Shown: in pieces, positions 1-4,613 of the stretch
Position numbering within the stretch: the stretch's first letter is position 1
Layout of the letters: each line of letters opens with the position of its first letter
Origin: Gallionella sp.
GTDB lineage: Bacteria > Pseudomonadota > Gammaproteobacteria > Burkholderiales > Gallionellaceae
Assembly: GCA_024654105.1 (NCBI GenBank)
Contig: JANLID010000160.1
Location: 1 to 8,771, forward strand
DNA: 8,771 bases
Reading direction: 5' to 3'
The notes under the pieces: model-generated
Seen by the model: the letters and a program-made list of their open reading frames with translations, nothing else
The model's database searches: none
What the model was told of the DNA's origin: nothing
Position numbers and translations under genes: made by a program

Positions 1-190
1 TCCGCTCCGACGGCGGGAACCATGCCGCCATCCATTTCAACGGCCACCGTTCCGCAACCCGCTTCGCCCGGCCATGTCTCATCAGCCGGCGCCGCCGCGT
101 AACCGGTGTCAGCCTTCAATCAGGAACCCCCGTCAGGCCGGTGAAGGTGTCCGGCTATTCGTCCGCTAAAACTAGGCGGGGGTAAACTCG
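1..190. other. Unassigned flank beyond higA
   Basis: No gene is recognised in this stretch. One plus-strand frame is open from the window edge (from base 3) to a TAA at about 186-188, but it is arginine-rich, has no visible start and matches no family I know. The minus strand has only short frames. A weak GCCGG/CCGGC inverted pair lies near 138-156 and has no T-run, so I do not call it a terminator for higA. Given the mobile-element remnants next door, this may be part of another insertion element, but no terminal repeat or transposase motif supports that. Confidence 0.3.
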
Positions 191-502
191 TTATGCGGCT
201 ATCAGTTGGGCGCGTTGCACTTTTGGCATTCCTGCTTTGCGCGATTGCCACAAGTCGTGCGCAGCTTGTTCCGCAATCCATAAATCTGCCCGTCCGCCGT
301 TTTCAACCCCTAGCCAGCCCTCAAGTCGCAGTGCCATTTCCGGGGATATTGCGGCGCGTTCATTCAATACACGGGACAAGGCGGCGCGGGTAACGCCCAG
401 TTGTTTGGCAGCTTCGGTAACGGTCAGCCCCAGCGCGGGCAACACGTCTTCGCGCAAGGTTGCGCCGGGGTGGGGCGGGTTATACATTCTGCTCATGTTC
501 AT
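191..502 (-). CDS. higA: HigA-family antitoxin (XRE helix-turn-helix)
   Basis: This is a 103-residue antitoxin of the HigA/VapI group, which neutralises the HigB toxin and represses the shared promoter. The N-terminal 'NPPHPGATLREDVL' (residues 8-21) is the typical HigA opening. A helix-turn-helix follows at about residues 26-48 (TVTEAAKQLGVTRAALSRVL), then 'ISPEMALRLE' and a C-terminal 'AAHDLWQSR', all in family order and at normal length. The ATG at 502 has a good ribosome binding site (AGGAGA) that overlaps the higB TAG stop at 509-511. Six bases separate the genes, so translation is probably coupled. The frame ends in TAA at 191-193. The gene looks intact, unlike the integrase and istB remnants nearby. 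It belongs to a toxin-first operon, the diagnostic HigBA order. Confidence 0.9.
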   Translation of the reverse strand: MNMSRMYNPPHPGATLREDVLPALGLTVTEAAKQLGVTRAALSRVLNERAAISPEMALRLEGWLGVENGGRADLWIAEQAAHDLWQSRKAGMPKVQRAQLIAA

Positions 503-508
503 TTTCTC

Positions 509-787
509 CTAGTGGTAGTCCCGATAATCAACAAGCACGGCATCCTCGCCCTCAAACTTGAATGTCATGCGCCAGTTGCCGTTGACGCTCACCGAATAAT
601 GCCCGGCAAGGTTAGCGGTCAGTGGGTGCATATCCCATCCTGGCGCGTTCATATCAACGGGGCTTTTGGCAAGGTCAAGGCGCAATAACTGCACCCCCAG
701 CTTTGGCGCATGGCGCGGCTGTATGCCCGCTTTGCTGCCCGTCTCGAAAAAGGCTTTCAGCCCCTTGTGCCGGAATGTTTTAATCAT
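509..787 (-). CDS. higB: HigB/RelE-family mRNA interferase toxin
   Basis: This 92-residue toxin belongs to the HigB branch of the RelE superfamily, ribosome-dependent endonucleases that cleave translated mRNA. Supporting features are the opening 'MIKTFRHKGLKAFF', the central 'HPLTANLAGHYSVSVNGNWRMTF' (about residues 54-76) with the conserved arginine R73, and the C-terminal 'VDYRDYH' ending in the family's terminal histidine. The length is normal. I chose the ATG at 787 because homology begins exactly there. The same frame is open upstream to 1357, but that part encodes an integrase fragment. No Shine-Dalgarno precedes the ATG, and a predicted promoter sits so close that the transcript may start at the start codon. 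higA follows after 6 bases. The gene looks complete; whether it is active cannot be seen. Confidence 0.9.
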   Translation of the reverse strand: MIKTFRHKGLKAFFETGSKAGIQPRHAPKLGVQLLRLDLAKSPVDMNAPGWDMHPLTANLAGHYSVSVNGNWRMTFKFEGEDAVLVDYRDYH

Positions 788-793
788 GGCGTT

Positions 794-822
794 AATGTAT
801 AGCGTAGCGTTTCGCCAGTCAA
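794..822 (-). promoter_or_regulatory. Predicted sigma70 promoter of higBA
   Basis: On the minus strand TTGACT (817-822) lies 17 bases upstream of TACATT (794-799). The first element matches the -35 consensus at 5 of 6 positions and the second the -10 at 4 of 6. Only six bases separate the -10 from the higB ATG at 787, so the expected start point is at or within a base or two of the start codon, giving a leaderless or nearly leaderless mRNA. This agrees with the missing ribosome binding site. An alternative -10, TATACA, overlaps with a 15-base spacer. The promoter fits inside the 43-bp gap between the inferred original integrase stop (831-833) and higB. HigA autoregulation here is expected from the family, but I cannot point to a clear operator palindrome. 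Confidence 0.5.
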
Positions 823-830
823 GCGAATAA

Positions 831-1222
831 TCACGCCACCACGCGCAAACCGGCTTGCACTGGCACAAACTCATCCCGGCCTGCCCCAATATCCACGCTT
901 CGATTTTGACGTGCCACAAGTGCAGCAAGTCTAGTTCCCGTTGTATGTAATGCTTTTCGGCTATCGCGCTCGGCTTGTGCCCCATTATCTGCGCAACAAT
1001 TCCGGCAGGGACTTCCACCCACTCAGACAATGTGCCAAAGGAACGGCGTAAACCATGCAGGGACAGCGCGGGAAGGGCGGCGGCCAATGCCTTGACGTGT
1101 TGAATGCGCGGCTCTTCAATCCTTCCCGATGCAGCGGTCTGGCTACTGAAGACAAACTCATTACGCCGGGGCAAGGCGGCTATCAAGTGTTCCGGATAAG
1201 GGGTCATCTGTTGGCGCGCGTT
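831..1222 (-). pseudogene. Tyrosine-recombinase (P4-like) integrase, C-terminal remnant
   Basis: This is the C-terminal third of a tRNA-type tyrosine recombinase. Recognisable parts are 'QQMTPYPEHLIAALPRRNEFVFSS' (given here only as start QQMTPYP and end EFVFSS), the 'LHGLRRSF' HxxR box, 'AQIMGHKPSAIAEKHY' with the GH box and presumed nucleophilic Tyr, and the tail 'WHVKIEAWILGQAG'. The DNA-binding N-terminus and first catalytic arginine box are gone. Homology stops at about 1217-1222, where the IS21-like remnant begins. After 'GQAG' the frame changes: one extra base after GGGAT would give 'IEFVPVQAGLRVVA' ending at a TGA at 831-833, a normal integrase tail. Without it the frame runs into higB. 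Intact relatives are about 400 residues, so this copy must be inactive. Its orientation, with the 5' side facing the 3' end of tRNA-Thr, is canonical for an island integrase. Confidence 0.8.
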
Positions 1223-1829
1223 TAAAAATACCCAGAAGTGGGCGCTGTAGGAATACCCAGAGTGCAGGCAGTCTAAAATTGACTGGCCTGTTGATAAGTG
1301 TAGCGCATTTACACAGAAGAGGTTGCGTGGGAAGCGCCCCGAATGAACACTCCCCACGCCGCCAGTTGTTAAAAGGGTTCACTCCTTTCACGTTTCTTTT
1401 TCTCTCGTGCTTTGATACGCGATTTGGCAGTGTCGCTACTGTGCCGGAAACGATAAGACTCGTTTCCCGTTTCCACGATGTGGCAGTGATGGGTGAGTCG
1501 ATCCAGCAGTGCGGTTGTCATCTTTGCATCGCCGAAGATACTACCCCGCTCGCCGAAGGTCAGATTCGTCGCGATCATCACACTGGTGTGTTCGTAGAGT
1601 TTGGATAGCAGATGGAACAGCAAGGCACCGCCTGCCTGACTGAATGGCAAATAACCCAGCCCATCGAGAATGACCATATCCATCCGCATCAGGGCAAATG
1701 CCAGTCGCCGGCCTTGCCCGCTGCCTTTTCCTGCTCCGGCAGATTGACCAGATCGACCGTTGAGTAAAATCGTACCCGTTTGCTGTGTTTGGTAATACCG
1801 GATAGGTTAATCACCCTGGGTAATTTTAG
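1221..1829 (-). mobile_element. Internally deleted IS21-family element remnant
   Basis: A roughly 600-bp block lies between the integrase remnant and the tRNA terminator. It carries only the C-terminal part of istB. istA and the istB N-terminus are absent. Its edges carry an imperfect inverted repeat: TAAAAATACCCAG on the plus strand at 1223-1235 and TAAAATTACCCAG on the minus strand at 1828-1816 (12 of 13 identical). A further related copy, GAATACCCAGAGTG, sits at 1251-1264, in line with the multiple terminal repeats of IS21 elements. GCGCGC flanks both edges (1214-1219 and 1830-1835) and could be a target duplication, although this short sequence is self-complementary. The istB content is clear. 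The exact ends are inferred and less certain. Confidence 0.6.
1369..1803 (-). pseudogene. istB: IstB-like ATPase, C-terminal fragment with frameshift
   Basis: IstB is the AAA+ helper ATPase of IS21-family transposition and is usually about 250 residues. This fragment starts at about residue 'GITKHSKRVRFYSTVDLVN', continues to 'EQEKAAGKAG', then changes frame at about 1706-1708. One missing base (GGCCGA to GGCGA) separates this from 'RLAFALMRMDMVILDGLGYLPFS'. The rest runs through 'ATNLTFGERGSIFGDAKMT', 'TALLDRLTHHCHIVETGNESYRF' (family hallmark, quoted in part) and a basic tail ending at 1369. The Walker A region is missing. The Walker B acidic pair, usually Asp-Glu in 'LDELGYLP', reads Asp-Gly here. 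The truncation, frameshift and altered Walker B all indicate a dead gene. No istA partner is present. Confidence 0.85.
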
Positions 1830-1886
1830 GCGCGCAATAGATACATATTTCGGGTAGTTTTATTCGCGTAGCAGCACGCTAGGCAT

Positions 1887-1914
1887 AAAAAAGCCCCGCA
1901 TCGCTGCGAAGCTT
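1887..1914 (-). terminator. Rho-independent terminator after tRNA-Thr
   Basis: On the minus strand a 9-bp stem (AAGCTTCGC with GCGGGGCTT, including two G-T pairs) encloses a 6-base loop (AGCGAT). The 3' arm runs directly into a T-run of six (complement of 1887-1892). It starts nine bases beyond the encoded CCA of tRNA-Thr, so it most likely ends the tRNA-Lys/tRNA-Thr transcript and any read-through from the tol-pal-que operon. It also shields the tRNA unit from the mobile region below. Between it and the IS remnant (about 1836-1886) I see nothing identifiable. Confidence 0.85.
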
Positions 1915-1922
1915 AGTTTTAC

Positions 1923-1998
1923 TGGTGCCGCTTGACGGACTCGAACTGTCGACCTACCGCTTACAAGGCGGTTGCTCTACCAACTGAGCTAAAGCGGC
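1923..1998 (-). tRNA. tRNA-Thr (anticodon TGT)
   Basis: A 76-nt cloverleaf with encoded CCA: acceptor stem GCCGCTT/AAGCGGC, D-arm GCTC/GAGC, anticodon stem ACCGC/GCGGT around loop CTTGTAA (anticodon TGT, reading ACA), five-base variable region AGGTC, T-loop TTCGAGT, discriminator A. All stems pair except the T-stem, GACAG/CCGTC, which has an A.C mismatch at tRNA positions 52 and 62. It lies 34 bp downstream of tRNA-Lys, shares its promoter, and is followed by a strong terminator. An integrase remnant lies on the same strand beyond its 3' end, the typical layout of a tRNA attachment site. Apart from the mismatch the gene appears functional. Confidence 0.95.
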
Positions 1999-2032
1999 GA
2001 TGCGGATGTTGTTGCAATATCCATTTGCAATG

Positions 2033-2108
2033 TGGTGGGTCGGCCGAGATTCGAACTCGGGACCAACGGATTAAAAGTCCGCTGCTCTACCGGCTGAGCT
2101 ACCGACCC
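2033..2108 (-). tRNA. tRNA-Lys (anticodon TTT)
   Basis: A 76-nt cloverleaf with encoded CCA: acceptor stem GGGTCGG/CCGACCC, D-arm GCTC/GAGC, anticodon stem GCGGA/TCCGT (one G-T pair) around CTTTTAA (anticodon TTT), fully paired T-stem CCGAG/CTCGG with loop TTCGAAT, discriminator A. It is the first gene of a two-tRNA unit with tRNA-Thr and is preceded by a near-consensus promoter. Its position just downstream of queC matches a gene order I know from other proteobacteria, for example pseudomonads. Confidence 0.97.
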
Positions 2109-2126
2109 GCTCGCAAAGGAGCGCGA

Positions 2127-2154
2127 ATTATACGGATTTAGCATCTACTGTCAA
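2127..2154 (-). promoter_or_regulatory. Near-consensus sigma70 promoter of the tRNA-Lys/tRNA-Thr unit
   Basis: On the minus strand a perfect -35 (TTGACA, 2149-2154) and a perfect -10 (TATAAT, 2127-2132) are separated by 16 bases. The predicted start is near 2119-2121, about 11-13 bases before the mature tRNA-Lys 5' end. The stretch after the -10 (TCGCGCTCC) is GC-rich, like the discriminators of stable-RNA promoters under stringent control. That regulation is inferred by analogy. It lies in the 79-bp gap between the queC stop and tRNA-Lys, which contains no other gene. Confidence 0.9.
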
Positions 2155-2187
2155 CGCGAAATGCCGCTTGCGACAGGGCTTGCATGG

Positions 2188-2865
2188 CTATGCTGCACGA
2201 TACGCCGTCGGATCATCCATGCCAGCAGCGGCAAATCCGGCACGGCGCAGCCGGCATGAATCGCAGGCACCACAGGCACGACCCGCTTCATCGGCCTGAT
2301 AGCAGGAAACGGTCTGGGCATAATTCACGCCGAGCGCGCTACCCTGTCTGATAATTTCTGCCTTGGACAAATTCAGCAGGGGCGCGTGAAGGCTAAGCGT
2401 GCGGCCTTCGACGGCGGCTCTGGTAGCGAGGTTAGCCATGCGCTCGAAGGCCTCGATGTAAGCGGGACGGCAGTCAGGGTAACCCGAATAATCCACCGCA
2501 TTCACGCCGATGAAAATATCCTGCGCCTGCAACACTTCGGCCCAGGCCAGTGCCAGCGACAGCATGATGGTGTTGCGCGCAGGAACGTAGGTCAGCGGAA
2601 TACCCTCAGTGGGTTGTTGCGGCACGGCAATGTTGCTGTCGGTAAGCGCGGAGCCGCCGAATCCGGTCAGGTCGATCTTCACCATGCGATGCTCCTGCGC
2701 ACCGAGCATTTGCGCGATGCGTCGCGCGGCAGCCAGCTCGGAGTGGTGCCGTTGCCCATAATCCACGCTCAACGCATAGCAGGCAAAACCTTGTGCCCGC
2801 GCCATGGCCAGCACGGTTGCCGAATCCAGTCCGCCCGACAGAAGCACCACGGCATTTCTCATCAT
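2188..2865 (-). CDS. queC: 7-cyano-7-deazaguanine (preQ0) synthase QueC
   Basis: QueC uses ATP and ammonia to convert 7-carboxy-7-deazaguanine to preQ0, the nitrile precursor of queuosine, in the cytoplasm. The 225-residue product shows the PP-loop ATP-pyrophosphatase motif SGGLDS (residues 10-15), 'SVDYGQRH' (33-40), 'YVPARNTI' (93-100), 'GVNAVDYSGYPDCRP' (120-134) and a C-terminal zinc site formed by Cys188, Cys198, Cys201 and Cys204. Length is typical. The ATG at 2865 overlaps the queE TGA (TGATGATG), and a second ATG at 2862 is equally possible. There is no strong ribosome binding site, so translation is probably coupled to queE. The open frame extends upstream to 3066, but that part lies within queE and has no QueC homology. 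Its substrate is made by the adjacent queE. Confidence 0.96.
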   Translation of the reverse strand: MMRNAVVLLSGGLDSATVLAMARAQGFACYALSVDYGQRHHSELAAARRIAQMLGAQEHRMVKIDLTGFGGSALTDSNIAVPQQPTEGIPLTYVPARNTIMLSLALAWAEVLQAQDIFIGVNAVDYSGYPDCRPAYIEAFERMANLATRAAVEGRTLSLHAPLLNLSKAEIIRQGSALGVNYAQTVSCYQADEAGRACGACDSCRLRRAGFAAAGMDDPTAYRAA

Positions 2866-3506
2866 CAGTGCCCCGGCGCGTTGTTCCACAGCAACTTGTG
2901 CAATTGCAGCAACATCCTGACCGGCAGGCGGTCGCGCAATACCCATTCGGCCAGTTGCGCGGCATTCAGTGTGCCATGCGCCGGCGAGAACAGCACTGCG
3001 CATTTTTTGTCCAGATGATGTTGCCGCAGGATTTGCTTTGCCCATCGGTAATCGTTCTCGTCGCACAGCACGAATTTGATTTCATCATGCTGCGTCAGTA
3101 ACGATAAATTTGCCCAGCAATTTTTCCCGGCCTCGCCGGATGCCGGCGTTTTGATGTCCACTATGCGCATCACACGAGAATCCACTTCGCTAATTTCCAG
3201 AGCGCCGCTGGTCTCCAGCGACACCTCATAACCGGCATCACACAGCGCAATAAGCAAGGATTGACAATTTTTTTGCGCCAGCGGTTCGCCGCCGGTGACA
3301 GTCACGTAATGCGGTGCGTATTCTGCGACCTGTTTGAGAATATCGGCGACACTGTAGTTTTGCCCGCCGCTGAAAGCGTAACGGGTATCGCAATAGGCGC
3401 AGCGCAACGGGCAGCCCGTTAAACGAATAAACACCGTTGGTAATCCGATGCGGCTGGTCTCGCCTTGCAGGGAATAAAAAATTTCGCTGATGCGCAGTTG
3501 CGACAC
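2865..3506 (-). CDS. queE: 7-carboxy-7-deazaguanine synthase QueE
   Basis: QueE is a radical-SAM enzyme that converts 6-carboxytetrahydropterin to 7-carboxy-7-deazaguanine. With the GTG start at 3506 the product is 213 residues, close to the family norm. The sequence shows the opening 'LRISEIFYSLQGET', the 4Fe-4S motif CPLRCAYC (Cys32, Cys36, Cys39), 'TVTGGEPL' (69-76) and the C-terminal 'LQLHKLLWN'. The start is uncertain: the GTG has no Shine-Dalgarno. An ATG at 3680, just after cpoB and preceded by a weak AGG-AGG-like sequence, is in the same frame and would add 58 residues, most of them encoded by a MITE-like repeat. Homology supports the short form. The stop overlaps the queC start by one base. 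The gene lies in the tol-pal operon direction, downstream of cpoB. Confidence 0.93.
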   Translation of the reverse strand: MSQLRISEIFYSLQGETSRIGLPTVFIRLTGCPLRCAYCDTRYAFSGGQNYSVADILKQVAEYAPHYVTVTGGEPLAQKNCQSLLIALCDAGYEVSLETSGALEISEVDSRVMRIVDIKTPASGEAGKNCWANLSLLTQHDEIKFVLCDENDYRWAKQILRQHHLDKKCAVLFSPAHGTLNAAQLAEWVLRDRLPVRMLLQLHKLLWNNAPGH

Positions 3507-3535
3507 GTTGGTGGCGAAGTCAGCCGATTGCGGGA

Positions 3536-3657
3536 GCAACTGCGAGGCCACCCCTCCCGCAACGGGAGGGGCGTCGCAACGCGACGGGATACCCCCCGGC
3601 GTACTCCTCGCGGGTGCACCAGAGGGTTCCACCCCGCCGTGCCGGGGCGGCAGTTGC
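3536..3657. repeat. MITE/REP-like palindromic element between cpoB and queE
   Basis: This GC-rich stretch of about 122 bp is bounded by inverted GCAACTGC (3536-3543) and GCAGTTGC (3650-3657). Inside are stacked hairpins: a perfect 9-bp stem CCCCTCCCG/CGGGAGGGG around CAA (3551-3571), a 6-bp stem CGTCGC/GCGACG around AAC (3572-3586), and a CCCCG/CGGGG pair near the far end (about 3632-3646). No gene product is recognisable in it. One minus-strand frame stays open through the whole element and joins queE in frame. The structure fits a non-autonomous palindromic insertion, but I see no obvious target duplication and cannot count genomic copies. Confidence 0.6.
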
Positions 3658-3687
3658 GCGTCTGAATCTTGGCAAGGCATGAGACGC

Positions 3688-4491
3688 CTACCTGGGAGCG
3701 GCGATGAGTTCTTTGGCCTTGGCGGCAGCTTCGCTGCCAGGATATTTGGCGGCAAGTTGCTTGAGTGTTTTTTGCGCGGCAGCGCTCTGTTTCAATTCCC
3801 GCTGGCATTCGGCGATGCTGAACAAAACGTCCGCTGCTCTGGGTATGCTTGGGAAAACATTGATCAACCCTTGGTAAGTGCCCAGCGCGCTCTGGTAATC
3901 ATGCAACGCGAATTGCGCACTCCCGATCCAGTAATTCGCGTTGGGAACATGCACCGATTCAGGGTATTTGTTGATAAATCCCTGGAATGCTGCAACCGCA
4001 TCCGCAAATTTCCCGTCCTTGAACAAGCCGTAAGCGAGCTCAAAGGCGCGATTTTCCACAGTGGGGTCAAACGGATCGGCGGGAGTATTTGCCGCAGACA
4101 AATTAGCATTTGCAGCTGCCGCCATTGCTTCTTCTTTGGATTCAAAATGACGCAGGCGCGTATCCAGATCCACATAAAAATCTTTCTCGCGTTTTTCGGC
4201 ATCCTGCAAGCCACGCGCCAACTCTTCGTTTTGCCCGCGCAGGTTGCGGATTTCACGGTTCAGGGTTTCAATCTGCCCCTGCAAATCCATCAGTGATTTG
4301 TTTTGCCGGTCGGCATCGCCTTCCAGTTTGGGCGCGCGCTCCTCCAACTTAAGCACGCGTGTCTCAAGTTGCTGGGCGCGTGTCTCAAGTTGCTGAATTT
4401 GTTTGCGTGCCTCGTCATCCGAAAACAACCCCGCTTGCGCGGGAGCGGCAACACATAAAGCCAGCAACAAGAGAACCCGCCGCTTCAGCAT
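3688..4491 (-). CDS. cpoB: Cell division coordinator CpoB (YbgF)
   Basis: CpoB is the periplasmic Tol-associated protein that links outer-membrane constriction to septal peptidoglycan synthesis through TolA and PBP1B, as known from E. coli. The 267-residue product has a signal peptide (basic MLKRR, hydrophobic LLLLALCVAA, predicted cleavage after AQA at residue 20), a long charged coiled coil at about 26-116, an Ala/Asn/Pro linker (122-143), and a TPR domain at about 146-254 with the family phrases 'AYGLFKDGKFADAVAAFQGF' and 'PNANYWIGSAQF'. Order and length are normal. The ATG at 4491 lacks an obvious ribosome binding site. The stop is TAG at 3688-3690. It lies 122 bp after pal, a gap holding a palindromic repeat. 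A 21-bp tandem duplication is present in the coiled coil. Confidence 0.94.
   Translation of the reverse strand: MLKRRVLLLLALCVAAPAQAGLFSDDEARKQIQQLETRAQQLETRVLKLEERAPKLEGDADRQNKSLMDLQGQIETLNREIRNLRGQNEELARGLQDAEKREKDFYVDLDTRLRHFESKEEAMAAAANANLSAANTPADPFDPTVENRAFELAYGLFKDGKFADAVAAFQGFINKYPESVHVPNANYWIGSAQFALHDYQSALGTYQGLINVFPSIPRAADVLFSIAECQRELKQSAAAQKTLKQLAAKYPGSEAAAKAKELIAAPR
4356..4395 (-). repeat. 21-bp tandem duplication in the cpoB coiled coil
   Basis: Two 19-bp identical stretches (4356-4374 and 4377-4395) repeat with a 21-bp period. They encode QQLETRA followed by QQLETRV (residues 33-46 of CpoB). Seven residues is exactly one heptad, so the duplication lengthens the coiled coil without breaking its register. 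The high DNA identity suggests a recent slippage event. Confidence 0.85.
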
Positions 4492-4528
4492 CGTCTAACG
4501 TGAAACTCGCGTAGCGATTCGTTCGCCT

Positions 4529-4550
4529 CCTCTCCCGCTTGCGGGAGAGG
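4529..4550. repeat. Dispersed palindromic repeat between pal and cpoB
   Basis: A perfect 10-bp inverted repeat (CCTCTCCCGC and GCGGGAGAGG around TT) is followed on the plus strand by ATTGAGGTGAGGG. I recognise this arrangement as a widespread intergenic repeat of proteobacterial genomes. It occupies much of the 122-bp pal-cpoB gap (4492-4613). It has no adjacent T-run, so it is not a standard terminator. In the transcript it would form a stable hairpin after pal, which could protect the upstream mRNA end or lower cpoB expression. That effect is inferred. Confidence 0.75.
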
Positions 4551-4613
4551 ATTGAGGTGAGGGAACGGGCATGGCGAATTTCATTATCAGGGGCGGCACT
4601 GCTGCCATGCTCG

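Noticed and set aside
193..512. Two short plus-strand frames opposite higA
   Set aside because: They are antisense to an intact HigA with its own ribosome binding site. No coding evidence supports them.
509..1357. A single 282-residue integrase-HigB protein as a genuine gene
   Set aside because: HigB homology starts exactly at the ATG at 787 with a promoter just before it, and one added base gives the integrase its own stop. The join is better explained by decay.
1161..1391. 76-codon minus-strand frame spanning the IS right end
   Set aside because: It straddles the IS/integrase junction, has no recognisable homology and overlaps the integrase remnant in another frame.
1932..2141. Plus-strand frame with phrases such as 'AEIRTRDQRIKSPLLYRLSY'
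   Set aside because: This is the familiar false protein produced by reading tRNA genes on their complementary strand.
2386..3018. 210-codon plus-strand frame opposite queC/queE
   Set aside because: It is antisense to two clear enzymes, rich in His/Arg, and has no known family.
3551..3586. Rho-independent terminator between cpoB and queE
   Set aside because: The hairpins are strong, but no T-run follows on either strand, and the downstream genes lie in the same direction with no promoter seen.
3490..4296. 268-codon plus-strand frame over the repeat and cpoB
   Set aside because: It crosses the intergenic palindromes and runs antisense to cpoB. It has no signal, domain or family motif.
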